Below, one piece after another: positions 44,799 through 56,828 of a stretch of DNA of 64,000 nt (positions within the stretch are counted from its first letter, which is position 1; each line of letters opens with the position of its first letter). The DNA lies in the NCBI GenBank assembly GCA_049999765.1, contig JBNGIQ010009464.1, positions 256,862-320,861 of the forward strand, written 5' to 3'. Source of the stretch: Phaeoceros laevis (lineage: Eukaryota > Anthocerotophyta > Anthocerotopsida > Notothyladales). A program made the translations under genes and the position numbers. Under the pieces are notes generated by a model. The model saw only the letters and a program-made list of their open reading frames with translations, did no database searches and was not told the DNA's origin.

Positions 44799-47525
44799 TG
44801 CTGATGTATGATTTTAAAACGAGCTGCCAGTACCCTGGATTAGGGAAAACAGAGCTCCCCCCTGCCAGGAAACCATATGGAGTGACGAGAGGAGCATGAA
44901 CTCCCAACACTCCCGCATGCCTGTGCCACCTACTCCTCCACAGCCCACAAGTTCCGGAGGCAGCTGCCGCCTCAGAGCGTCCATCTACCATGAACCAGCA
45001 ATGCTCAGCCACCTCGGAAGAGCTCGGATTACATACGTCTCGTCATCAACCAGCAATTCACAACAACCTTGAGCTCCGGCAAACCAGGTTGTGGTCCGTG
45101 CATGCTCTCACAGTGAGAGAAACTCGCAGCACAAATCCTCCCCCGCCTGCTGTCCCCGTCAGCATTGGAATCTCTCTAAAGAACAACACAGGGGCATGGC
45201 ACCACCACCTGTCCGAATCACACTCCCGTCAGAACAAACATATCAGTGGTTGGAACTTGGAAGGGGACAGCCACAACCGTGCTCCGGCCACAACAAACGT
45301 ACAAGATGATTTCATTCCTCCCACCACTCATCAGACCAGCAAGAGGTGCACACTTAATAGCCTCCGAGAGCGCCAAAGACGGGCAAGAGGAGTTTCTCCT
45401 AGGAAACTCCTAGGTGGAGAGAAGGTATAGGCAGAAGGCGAGCAACACGCGCATATGAAGGGTGCGCCTCGCCAGAGCACGCCGTGTGTAGAGCACGCCG
45501 TGTGTCGGAGGGACAAGCTTGGAAATTCTTCTTCAATTAAGTGAACACAAGGTGGACTATCTTTACTCTAGATCCACCTACCTAGAATACTATTTTTATG
45601 CGCTGCGCCTTCGAGGTGCGCAGCATTTGCCAACACCTGATGAGGTCAGGACTCTCAGGCTTTGAGTAAACAACTAACGCAATTTGCTCATCATAGCATT
45701 CATAAGGTGCGGTCTGGCACGGCATTCACCAGAAGCTGGGGCCCCGAAGCAACCCGGGAATTCCATCCCACGGACCACACTCCCATGCTCGGTGGGGACG
45801 AGAACGAGGACGAAGCAGCTCGAGCAGTCCGCTTCCACAGGTGGCCATTTCCGGGTGACACGTCAGTGTCTCCCAGCACTGCCCTACCCGGATGTGAAGG
45901 ACGTCTGGTAGACTTAGACTGGACTAGACTTGCAAAGATCATATACCTCTCTGGGGAGGACGAAGGGGCGGATGAGGTCGGGCCGGTTCCTGGTCTCCCT
46001 CCAAGGGGTCTGTTCTTTGGTTAGATGTAAGTGGACTGCAAACCAGCAGGAAAGCACGCAGGAAGCACTGACGACGTCCAGCTCCATACTCTAGGTCTGT
46101 GCGTCAATCAAAAGGGAGAACTCTAAGCATCCCTTTGGGACTGTGGTGGCATGCAGCATATTCCCAACATCTAGTGGGCCTCTGTTTGGTCCGAAGACGC
46201 TGAATCAACTCTACAGGACAGCCAGCTCCTGAGGTCGAGGACTTGGGGACTCCCACAACACGCATGCAGGCTTCCAACACTTACCCATGGCAATCCTTCC
46301 ACCATCCACATCTTACGCAAACCACCTGTACCAATTCACATAGAAAGGTCACAACAGCTCCCTGGCTGAGCGTCAGGACTCGGGGCAAATATTGCACGGC
46401 GTGTGTGACGATAGTTAAGAATTCTTACGGCATGGAGTAGTGCAGTCTTCAAGACTAGTGGCCTTCATCACCTTTGAAAGCTTGGATCATTATCATGCAC
46501 ATAACAACTTAACCATGCAAAGAGGGAATTAGGCATAGAGTTATGGAGAAAGAGGAGCCATCCGCTAAGATATCTTTGCAGATGAACTGGTTGAAGGTGG
46601 AATTTAAAATGGAGTCATCTTTTTGCGGCTTTGAATGATAAGGGATTGCTGGGGCCAACATGACATTGCTGGGGCCAACATGAGAGTTGGTGTTTCAAAT
46701 GAATTTATTCCTAGAAATAATGGTTTCCACCTTTCAAAAAAGAAGAACAAGCATAATGAGCGCCCAAGATGTTAGGTGTTGAGGACTTGCATATCTAGCA
46801 CCATCACTAGTATAGTTCCCTTCAGGAATCAGTGCACCAACATTAGCTGCCCTGCACCATCACAAGATGCCCTCCATTAGCTTAGCCAGCACCAAAAAAT
46901 TGGAGGTCTATGTATCCATCCGCTAAAGCTGTATTTCAGTCTTGACCCAAATAATCATGTCCCAAAAAAAGACAATCACCATGGCAGCGTTAAAACATGA
47001 ATCCGATGTTTTGGGAACTCACATGCTCCGTTGGGAGGCAGGTTTCCACCACCATGGGGGAACAAGTGATGTTGGACAAGAACTCAGCTTAAATATTTCA
47101 TTCTTGTCGAACTTCCGCATGCTATTGAGAGACTCGAGAGACAAGCTGTGACGCAAGAGGACAAGACCGGTCGTATGACTCGAATACAAAAAGTTCACGA
47201 TGGTGCACATAGCGACAAGTCATTTGGTACACAAGGTCTGACTTCAATTTGCTTGAAGCCTTTGGCCTTTGACACGTCAAAAAAACTTGGAAAGGACCAT
47301 CATGCTGGGTGCACTGTCACTTCCTGTGATGATGGTGAAGAGCATGAATAAACTCATGTACTGTCCAGAGGCAAGCAGCTTCGAACTACACGATGAGTTT
47401 TTACCTAGCGATTAGACACCACAAGCATGATGCATCTGCGTACGGTTACGTAGCGCAGGAGGTCTGTGTAACAAAGTGTTCACAACAACTCTGCAATTCA
47501 TCAAGCAAAAATGAGCTAACTTCTG
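44799..47525. other. Intergenic region, no supported gene
   Basis: Several open frames of 60-146 codons exist (for example + 45662-46024), but none has a recognised domain and they overlap frames on the other strand. Small tandem duplications occur at 45475-45505 (GAGCACGCCGTGTGT twice) and 46645-46684 (ATTGCTGGGGCCAACATGA twice). A weakly conserved gene could be missed here. Confidence 0.4.
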
Positions 47526-48677
47526 TCAGTAGTCTAAAGCACTGTAGGGCTCGTACTCCAACTCACGCCTGGATGGGCCCGAGTCCTCTTCCGGAGACAA
47601 CCTGCTGCGGCAGACAGGGCATATAGAATTTCCACCGGCAAGCCAAGGATCAATACACCTCGCATGGAAAATGTGGACACAAACTGGTGACAACTGACAG
47701 ACTTGTTCCTCTTCAAAAATATCCTCCAAGCATATGGGACAAGTATTGCTCTCCAAGGCATACTTCTTCGCCGCCAGTAGGTCTGCAGTGGCATGGTCTC
47801 CACGGAGATCCATTTTCCCCTCACTTGGTCGGTGCGGTGCCTGCACATCCTGGTTGGCGGATGAAAATGTTCGGAGTTGTGAAAGCTTCACTCTCGGAAA
47901 CTTTTCGAGCAGAGCGAGGCGGGTCTTCGTACGCTCTTCAGCACGGTCAGTATCATAGAAATGCTGGTTAAAGGCTGTATCAAAGAAGGTTGCATCAATC
48001 CAGCCTGCGGCAGTTGCCACTGCTTCGCCGAGAATCTCCGTTCCCCACACATCAACCAGGCCTGCAGCAGTTGCTACCACTTCGCCTATAAACTGCAATG
48101 CCCGAAGCGGGTATCCAATACCTGCTGAGCCTCGCACTCCAGACTCAACTGCCGGGGTACTAGCTTGTTTGAGCTGCATATGAAGCCAGCAGAGGGACCG
48201 GATAATGCAGGTGAAGAAAATCAAGGAACCAGCTACCGTAGCACCGACGAGGAGGATGGAAATGCTCAGAGCTAAAGCTAGCCCCAGGAATGGAAGAGCG
48301 GACACCACCAGGCTGAATGCCAGCAAGAATAAGCTGATATCCTTGGAAACTTTCAGAGCAAGGGAGAACAAGTACCGCGTAGGGAACATCCATTTCAGAA
48401 GGCTGCTGAGATCGATCTTGGAAGGCGTGGCCACTGGCTCTCCCAATTGTGACAGGTTCGCACCATGCCCGCTGGAACTCGAGGCAGCATCCTCCGTCCC
48501 CGCCGTGTCAGTGGACGATTCAAACCGTGGGAACCGAAACACTATCTGGATGTGAACATGGTCCAACTGGTGCGCCCTGGCAGGCTGTTGCAGGTAAGGA
48601 GAAGGCGCCTTACTACAGACAGGGTAACTAGCCTGATGCACACTACCAGAATCAACCATCCGGTTCCTGGTTTCCAT
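47526..48677 (-). CDS. Membrane RING-H2 finger protein (putative E3 ubiquitin ligase)
   Basis: A single exon encodes 383 residues from METRNRMVDSG; the upstream extension begins only at TTG. The region at about residues 100-165 holds two or three hydrophobic helices (YLFSLALKVSKDISLFLLAF, ALPFLGLALALSISILLVGA, GSLIFFTCIIRSLCWL). Two related segments, GEVVATAAGLVDVWGTEILG and GEAVATAAGWIDATFFDTAF, follow. The C-terminal RING-H2 spans about 320-362: CPICLEDIFEEEQV, CVHIFHARCIDPWL, ICPVC. Such proteins anchor ubiquitin transfer at membranes. The subfamily is not one I can name. A Ser-rich N-terminal region lies on the cytosolic side. Confidence 0.8.
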   Translation of the reverse strand: METRNRMVDSGSVHQASYPVCSKAPSPYLQQPARAHQLDHVHIQIVFRFPRFESSTDTAGTEDAASSSSGHGANLSQLGEPVATPSKIDLSSLLKWMFPTRYLFSLALKVSKDISLFLLAFSLVVSALPFLGLALALSISILLVGATVAGSLIFFTCIIRSLCWLHMQLKQASTPAVESGVRGSAGIGYPLRALQFIGEVVATAAGLVDVWGTEILGEAVATAAGWIDATFFDTAFNQHFYDTDRAEERTKTRLALLEKFPRVKLSQLRTFSSANQDVQAPHRPSEGKMDLRGDHATADLLAAKKYALESNTCPICLEDIFEEEQVCQLSPVCVHIFHARCIDPWLAGGNSICPVCRSRLSPEEDSGPSRRELEYEPYSALDY

Positions 48678-49931
48678 CCCAGGCCCGAATTTCAGTTCCT
48701 GAAGACTTGCAAGGAGCAATTTCAGGAAGCTGATCTCGAGACAAAAAACTTGTTGCTTCTTGTAGAGGAATTAGAAATGCTTGAGTCTTCTGAGCAGACC
48801 GGACGCTGTTCAAAAAAGAGTTCAGCCAAGATCTGCAGAAAGTAGCCATTTGCATCAAGGTTGCGCCAGGCAAGGCGAAGGGAACAAAAATGCGGCCGGA
48901 CTCAGGCATGAGCACAACCTCTGAGCCAGCAAAGAACATGCACAGATTTGACCAGATACACTCATGCAACATATAGATGCAAGAGACAGTCAGGACAGAT
49001 ACCTGCAGCTCACGGTACGCTCGAGCGTGTGAGAAGGAAGCAAGGGACAACACTGCACGAGCACAGCCGCCGGTGCTGCCACTTGATAGAGACCATGGAA
49101 GGAGGTATAGATTGCTGGCGCTTCGCGCAAGACCGAGCGAGACTGGAAGGAAAGTTGGAACGGGAAAGTTGAAAGTGGACCAGCCGCGCCACCGCTCTCT
49201 CCAGGAATGCTCACCTGCTGAGGTGTGCTCCTGTGCCTCCATAAATAGTATAGGGGGAGGGTGCTGGAGGGCCGCAGGGGAGCACTGAAGGATGGCGCTC
49301 CGTCCAAAAGATCCGATTGTAATGCCAGTAGTCGAGCCAAGATTAGCAACGCTTTGCCTGCCTTACGCGGCGTCGCGCGTGTGACCTGATTTGCCAGAAT
49401 ATCACGGGGGAGTGAGGTCGGCGTGGATCCATTGGCCTGACTCGGCCGACCCGGTGGTTCAGATAGCCAAGACACGGCTCACGGCAGTGTCGCGTCAAGG
49501 TCTGATTGCACATCTGTTGCCCGCTGCGTGTTCGGTTTGTTGGACCGGACCTTCGTGAATGTAAGAACCGGAGATTCGCAGCTCGAATGGATGCGTGCAC
49601 CACAGCGAAGGAGGTGACCACTGATCTCGAGGTCTTCGTTGGTTGATGGGACTGCAGCTGAAAATAGTGGCCTGTTTGCCGGAAGTGGAGGGACTTGTTC
49701 GTGAAGCCTTGGCACTGGTGAAAGATTTTTTGGCACTAGAAGCAGGAGGATTGGGTAACAAGGTCTATCGGGAATTGTACGAAAATAAGGAATGCAGCCC
49801 CGGCACGATTGTGAACGCCGTAGACTGCTCTCCCCCACCTAGCAATTCTGGAATACTCTAGCCTTATTTTCTGCTGCTTAAGCTCGCTACAGGGCGGACC
49901 ACCTGTGCTGGAACTGCCCACAAGTTTAACA
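48678..49931. other. Divergent upstream region of the RING protein and ABC1K genes
   Basis: Open frames occur on both strands (for example - 48652-49242 and + 49643-49861) but none is recognised. It probably contains both promoters and the 5' UTRs. Confidence 0.4.
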
Positions 49932-52900
49932 ATGGCTTATTCAGTCAGTTGCAATGCTGTGACGTGTCCACTGGAGGATGCTGGTCTGCTATTGCAACTC
50001 AATAACCACAGGGCAGGGTTCAGGTCCGGGAGCGGCTCTGTTATGATGAAGAGGTTGCAAATCCGTCATCAGGGCTGCTGGTTGCGGATGAGTCGGAAAG
50101 TAGTGAGACCGGTTGTTACATGTGCGGTTGCAAGGAACGTTTCCGATGCTGAACTTGGCCTTCCTGCGGAGGTGGACACCTTCACCCAGTCTTCAGGCTA
50201 CATTGCAGCAGCAGCATTGCAAGAAGCAGATGAATTTGTTACATATGATGCTCGGCGTATTTCAGCAGTATTTAGAAGGAGGCCTTTTCTATTGCTCAGG
50301 CGAGTCATTCAAGTAGGCTGGACTTTGGGCAGCTGGGCTGGAGCTCGCTATTTAGATTCAGTTCGGGGACGATCGGGCTCCATGTTCAAGGTCCCACAGA
50401 GATCTATTTGCATCTGATGTTGAACATGTACGCTCCCACGGCATCGACTATCTTTCGTTAAAACTGACGTGTACTTGCCTTGTGGTTAGAAACGAGCTGG
50501 AGAGCTGCGCGCTGCACTAGTTCGGCTTGGCCCTGTAAGTGATTATGTGCATGCCTGGAGGATTAGTCTTCACATTTCTTTGCAGCTGCTGTACTGATCT
50601 GCCCTTTCTGTTTCATTTGCAGGCTTTTGTCAAAATAGCACAAGCTGTTTCCTCACGTCCAGTGAGTAATTACTGGCCTACCACCTTTTGATAATTTTGC
50701 AGCTGACCTTGTTGCAAGAGTCTTGCAACTGTACAGTTCACTTTAATGGCAACTCGTCAAGTATTGTGTTGAGTGGTGGATGATGGTGGGTTCACCCAAC
50801 AGGGTCTGACCGGCCTGTATATGGGTTGCGCCAAGGATAGGATGTTGTGCCGCCCGAATACCTTGGTGAGTTGGCACTGTTACAAGACCGCATTGCGCCA
50901 TTCTCAACCGAGCTGGCTTTGGACATCATAGAGCTGGAACTGGGAATACCTATTGAAGAGCTCTTCTCTGAAATCACGCCGCAGCCTGTGGCTGCTGCCT
51001 CTCTTGGTCAGGTGCATCTGTCAACCCTCTAACTGGAACGGCGGATCCATGCTTTTGATGTGTTGACTTGGTGCATCACCTTGGGTTTTTGTGTCACAGG
51101 TTTACCAGGCTCGTCTTCGAGTAAATGGGCAAGCCGTTGCTGTGAAAGTTCAACGACCAGGAGTTCGGGCAGCTATAGCTCTTGACATTCTGATCCTGCG
51201 ATTTCTTGCCGGTTACGTTCGCAAAGCTGGGCGACTGAACACTGATCTCGAGGTTGATTAAAAACCCACCAACTAGGTAACTTATTTTAGAAGCAAGTTA
51301 AGACTGACAGAGATCCCACTCACTGTGCAGGCTGTTCTGGACGAGTGGGCAACTAGCCTTTTCAGGGTATTCTTCTTCCTTGAATGATCTATTTTCCGTG
51401 TTCATCTCTCTTTAGAACACAAGTGGGGATTTAGCAAGTTAAGTTGTGGCTACCCAATGTACTGACGTGCTACTTCGTGTTGATGCAGGAAATGGACTAC
51501 AATTTGGAGGCACAAAATGGAATTCGTTTCAGGTGGGGTTCTAAGCGAGTTACATCACACAGTTAGCTGGGTGGCAATAAGCCGTTCCTTGTGTGGCAGA
51601 CTACACTCTAGCTTCGTTCCTCAACTATCTCAATAGCATAACCGCCGACTGCCATGGTGTTGCAGAAAATCATTTGGCAATTTACAAAATGTTGTGATTC
51701 CTAAGATGTTCATGAATTTAACCAGTGAAAGAGTACTTATCATGGAGTGGGTCGAGGTAAGTTGCCGTTCACTTTCTGCTTGCTAACCAGCTTCAAACAC
51801 GGCTGCATGGATTAATATTCTTGTTGGTTTTTTAGGGGCAGAGGCTGTCAGAAGTCTCTGATTTGCAACTTGTGGAGGTACGCATGCAAGTTCCGTCAAT
51901 CAACCTAGCCTAGCAACTAGCTGTCATCTGCTGTCTATTCATGCCGATTGGCTGTATAAATGCAGGTTGGGGTGTATTGTTCTTTGAATCAACTCTTAGA
52001 TAGTGGTTTCTACCATGCTGATCCTCATCCAGGCAACCTTTTACGAACACCAGATGGCAAGCTCGCATACTTGGGTAAGTCTTGTGCTTTCAGCTGGTGT
52101 CTTCCTACTTCGCTAAAGTATAACCTCATAAGAATCACTTCTGCAGACTTTGGTATGATGGGAGAAATTCAACAAAATTTACGAGATGGTTTGGTGGAGG
52201 CCTGTTTGCACCTAGTAAACCGTGAGTTTGGTTCCTTAGCCGGAGACTTTGTCACTCTTGGGTAAGTCCTGGTTTCCTATAGTTGCACAACAGACTTCAG
52301 CGTGGCAGGTATGCTGACAGTAGTATTTTCACAATTCCAGCCTCCTGCCTCCAACTGATCAAATGGGTGAAGTTGCGGCTGCTCTAACAGGTGCACATGC
52401 AATAGACTTTTTAAGCTGGAAACTGGTTGCTCCTTCACCCATATTGTACTGGCTAACACCCTGCTTGTGTTGCAGATGTCTTCCAAAAAGCAGTCAGTAG
52501 TGGAGTTCGGAATATCAGTTTTGGCGATTTGTCTTTAGAACTGGGCCGCACAATGTAAAATTTGGGTTCCTTAACCTAGCATCAACCTGATTGATTTATC
52601 GTGAATTTCTGCTGCCTAGGAGCAAACTCACGTGACTTCTCCTCCGTGTTCAGGTACAGGTTCAAGTTCAGAATACCAGCATATTTTTCACTAGTTATCC
52701 GAAGGCAAGTAACACCACAATCCATGGTAACATAATTTTACTTCGCTGTTTTGCTGGTCAGAGACTCAATGATTTTCTCGTCGTACAGTTTAACGGTTCT
52801 GGAGGGTATAGCACTGAGTAGTGATCCAAACTACAAGGTGCTGAGCAGTTCTTATCCATGGATTGCCAAGAGGGTACTAACAGATGATTCACCTCAGTTG

Positions 52901-54132
52901 AGGGCTACTCTGCGCTCACTTCTGTACAAGGTGAAACGATATCTTCCACAAACTTATTCTGTAACGTTATCTGATGTCATCGTTCTGGCTAATACTGCGC
53001 CTTTGAACCTCTTTGAGCAGAACGGGGTTTTCAGGATCGATAGGTTGGAGTCTCTACTCACTGAGGCAAGTTTCTTGATCTCTTAGCTGGGTGTAGCTGC
53101 AAGGCAGAGCAACCGAATTCGTAGTATGAACTATGAGCATGTTTCCATGTGTTTCACAGGCAATAAGGCCGACAAGGTCCGAGTCCACAAGTACAGCAGC
53201 ACTCGTAGCTCAGCAGGAAAACGTAACAGATGATGCAAATAGAATACTGGTCAAGCAAATTCTGGGCTTCACCTTGAGTAAAGAGGTCTACTTCTGCACC
53301 TCTGAAGAATGCTTCATTTAACTCCTGTTTGAACAACAGCAGCCTGACTGAGCACTTTGCATCCTTTCCCAGGGTGACTTCATAAGGGAGTTATTGCTGG
53401 ATGAGGTGGCGAAGGTACAGACCATTTTTTTGCTCCTTGACATGTATTGAGCAGTGAAAGGTTGCAAGGTGCTTCCACTAAGCGAGTGATCACACTGTTG
53501 CAGGGGGTTGATGCTTTCAACCGTGCAGTTTTCGACAGACTGGCTCAATCTGTAGTTGGAGCTCTCCCGGTAGCAATGCCTGCTCCAGCTCAGTTGATGG
53601 AGGCAGAGGACATTCAAAACCTTGAAAACCTGCAACGCTTTAGTGTTCTTCTCTCTGGAGAATCCGTAGATGCATCAGATGTGAGTTGGAGATTGTGAGT
53701 AATGACTTTTAATTTTTTCATCTCTGTCTTTTTGTGTGATTTGCTTAAAGTCTGATTGCTATTGATCGACTCGTAGGGAGATGCGACTCGGTTAGTCTTC
53801 GGTCAAGCAAATGGAATCGTTACAGCGGAGGAAGTTTCTAAAACTTTGCAAGACTTGTCTAGCACCGCATCCAAGTACCTACCATTTTTAACCGTGCTTC
53901 CAGAGGTAACTTGTACCCCCCGTGTGTATTTGACCATGTAGAACATTCTACTTATAAACTGTCGTCCCCTTACACTTGTTGTGCTGCACAGCTGCCATTG
54001 CTGGTGCAGCAACAAGCTTTGATACTCCCTGTTGACCTTGCTGGACGGCTATCGTCGAGGGTGATTGCCAGGGCTATAAGGAGCACAATTCCCGGAGCTT
54101 TGTCGGTTAGTGAATTTTTTCTTGCATCGTGA
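49932..54132 (+). CDS. Plastid ABC1-like (ABC1K) atypical kinase
   Basis: Twenty-one exons, first 49932-50390 and last 53992-54132, give 761 residues with all phases consistent. An in-frame ATG at 49905 would add nine residues. The first 60-70 residues look like a chloroplast transit peptide (basic, hydroxylated, ending near VVTCAVARN). Family motifs are AFVKIAQAVSSRPD (KIAQ in place of the usual KxGQ), AAASLGQVY (Ala-rich nucleotide loop), AVKVQRPGVRAAIALD, MEWVEGQRLSEV, YHADPHPGNLLR and LDFGMMGE. ABC1Ks are UbiB-type kinases or ATPases linked to prenyl-quinone metabolism, mostly in plastoglobules. The sequence matches the plant subgroup with VPPEYLGELALLQDRIAPFS. Two introns, after 52704 and 53065, use GC donors. 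A C-terminal extension of about 300 residues ends LPVDLAGRLSSRVIARAI. It converges on ARP. Confidence 0.93.
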
Positions 54133-54254
54133 TGGAAGCTGTGTGGTCTCCTTGGATCCGTGTTGACGAATAGTGCTGTTTTCTGCAGACAACGGACAAC
54201 CAGATACAAACATAGCGGCATTCTCTGAGAAATATCATAACTCCTTGTACCAAA

Positions 54255-54690
54255 GGTTGTCAAAATTGCAGGGCTGTACGTCCTTTCCATTTGGCCCTCC
54301 TTATTCCGCATGCCTCGAGTGAAAGGGAGACTAATTTCATTTACACAATAATCCGGGAGTGCTACCCTACAGTAGCACCGGTTGCTTCTCAAGCTCGAAG
54401 AATCATGTCAATAGCCGTTGATCACAACCAAGCACATGCAGTTCAAATACGAACTACTCAAACACAGTGCAATTTGTCTGGCCTTTGATTCGGCATGTGC
54501 AGCCTGCAGGTTGCAAAATTTAAGAAAAAGTCCTAGTAAAGGTGTCGTCAAATTGCAGGGCCGTACGTGCTTTCGTTTTGGCCCTCCTTATTCCGCATGC
54601 ACATTAATCTGGAACTGCTACAGCACGGTGGCTTCTCAAGTCCGAAGAATGAGGCCAATAGGGCAATGATCACTGCCAAGAATATGTGGC
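54255..54690. repeat. Tandem duplication of the ARP terminal exon region
   Basis: 54255-54440 and 54541-54690 share TTGCAGGGC.GTACGT, TTGGCCCTCCTTATTCCGCA and GGTTGCTTCTCAAG.TC.GA, and extend into the ARP coding end (GTGATCA). The distal copy (54255-54440) has substitutions and an insertion and no longer encodes the ARP C-terminus intact. Confidence 0.8.
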
Positions 54691-56828
54691 ATGGAATAAG
54701 AGTCATGAATCCGGTCGGATATGGCTTCTGAAGCCAGGAAATAGTCAAGGCGCCAACCTGACAGAAGTAGTGTACAAGAAAAGTTAGGCCAAACGTATCC
54801 ATTTCAAGGACGAAACGATACATAAGCCAAATTAGTCCAGTACCGTGGTTCCTTGCTCTAGCATTGGTGCGATATCCCCAGTATGTGTAACCAACAGCAT
54901 TTGGGTGTTGCCGGCGGAAAGTGTCCACCAGACCCTTCTTGAGATAGCTTTCCGCAAAAGAAGTTCGTTCTTCATCAGTAAAACCTGCACTCCTTCGGTT
55001 TGCCTGTAACACAATTTACAACCCTTAATAGATCATGCTACAACGCAGTCGAAGTATTCACAAGCCATTGAAGCCCCGTCTCAAGGACAGTCCGGATCTC
55101 AGAGAAGCCATCCGAAAATCTACACTTGGCAACAAAACTTACATTCGGGTCGGCAATATCCATCTCCTCATGACAGCAATTCAAATCCCCTGTCAGTATC
55201 ACGGGCTTCTTCTTCTCCAACTTCTGAAAACACACATTAAACCGGCAGAATTACAAGGATTAAGGCTATGCGCAGAGAACCGGTGCTCAGCTTCAACAAG
55301 CAATGTGGAAGGAAAATGTACCTTCACATGACTACTTAGTGCAGGATCCCAACCAGTAATTCGATAATCCTGCCAGATAAGGTAAGCATCAACTTAGCTA
55401 TTTCAATGCCAACAATGAACTCATTCAACAGAGTTGTCCAACAAAGATCAGACAAGCAATGGGCCAATCTTCTTACCAATCTTCTCAGTCCATCACCAGA
55501 ATTTGGGACATAGCTTGTCACAAGATAAAAGGTCTCAAACTCAGCGGTAATCAAACGTCCCTCCTTATCGTGGTCTTCAATTCCAAGTCCGTAGTCCACA
55601 GACAGCGGCTTCACCTGCATAAGTAGTTTGGGGCAGTAAGTAATCTTCTGCAAGTCTGCAAATACCTTAATTGTCTTATCTTTCAGAAGCCTACACGAGA
55701 TATTATTGCAGTCCCCGAGTAGCCAAGCTTCGCAGTACTGCAACTCCAATAGCTTCCCTCATAGTGAGGCAAGAGACACTGCTTCACATTGTCCACATCC
55801 TTGTCCTGCACATCAATTACTGGCTGATTGGAACTTTCAAGCAACAAACTCGACAGTTTCTGCTTCAACAAATTGAAGAAACAGAGCCATTGACATCAGC
55901 AAAGGACAGACCTGGAGTTTGGTCTCCTGTAAGCACAAAACATCGAAGTCTTCCACTTCTGCAAGTTTCCTGAACAGAGCAGCGTCGTGCATCTTTGGGT
56001 CCTTCCCTTTCAGAAGCGCTCGGATCCCATTCACATTCCATGAGATTAGCTTATGAAACGTGGACCTGTCTGAAGGGGGCGCAGGCCGCATAGTTGATGG
56101 ATCATAAGCATACCACCCAGGCTGTGGCTTCTTGTGGTTGAAAGTTGCCCATATTTTCTTCACTTCAGTTTGCTCAGTGGATACATCCTTCGGCTCCCCA
56201 GACCCAGCAGTTCTCGTCCTTTTCGCACGAGGTTGTGTTTCTGCTGTTGTATCAGCCATTGCATTAATATTGTGTGCCTTGGCCCTCCTGGACCTGTACA
56301 CTTTAATCATACTGCCCTCCACAGTGTCTTCGCCTAAGACTGTTGCATTTGCTGCTGGTCTTCTCTGTTGCAACATCTCAGAATCTTGAGATGTCAACAA
56401 TTTGGAGCTCTTGGTTTCCTCAATTTCTTTCAGTTGCTTTTCGGCGCCCCCTGCCAACATCAAAGCTCGTATAAATATGCTGGAATCAGGAGATGAAATT
56501 ACAGATTAAGTCCTGCACAACGGCATGAACACAAGTCCTTTTTTGCAATCATATTACCAAGCTCTGCGGGTTCAGCAAGCACTCTTTTTAACTCTTGTAG
56601 CAAATCCTGCTTTCTGCCTGTGGAAGGCCTGTTCCGCAACCTAGGGAAAGAGAGTCTTTAGTTAGTACCGGCACAAAACATCGGAGTTGATTACAAACAA
56701 AATTTCAACATGTAAAAAGCTTACTTCAATATTCCTCTGAGCTCAGCCACAGTTAACTGTTCCAGATTCCCATCCTTCTGAAAGATAGCCAATCGTGCTT
56801 CCAAGTGGATGTGTTTCGTTGCAGGCAT
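54636..56828 (-). CDS. AP endonuclease ARP (SAP domain plus exonuclease III domain)
   Basis: Nine exons (56725-56828, 56558-56640, 55912-56450, 55695-55805, 55477-55614, 55322-55369, 55143-55223, 54844-55003, 54636-54757) give 461 residues with consistent phases. Residues 1-65 form a SAP-type DNA-binding helix pair ([32 protein letters not shown]). A charged linker with KRTRT follows. The ExoIII/APE1 fold carries [13 protein letters not shown] (Asn), CLQETKLQ (metal Glu), [37 protein letters not shown] (Asp, Asn), [17 protein letters not shown] and [12 protein letters not shown] (Asp, His) at the end. It cleaves DNA 5' of abasic sites in base-excision repair; the Arabidopsis homologue ARP also acts in demethylation-linked repair. 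The organelle-type N-extension of some ARPs is not seen from this start. Confidence 0.93.

Noticed and set aside
45662-46024. 120-codon plus-strand open frame
   Set aside because: Composition is Pro/Glu-rich with no domain. Competing frames on both strands make chance likely.
48678-48719. Longer start for the RING-H2 protein at 48719
   Set aside because: That codon is TTG; the first in-frame ATG is at 48677.
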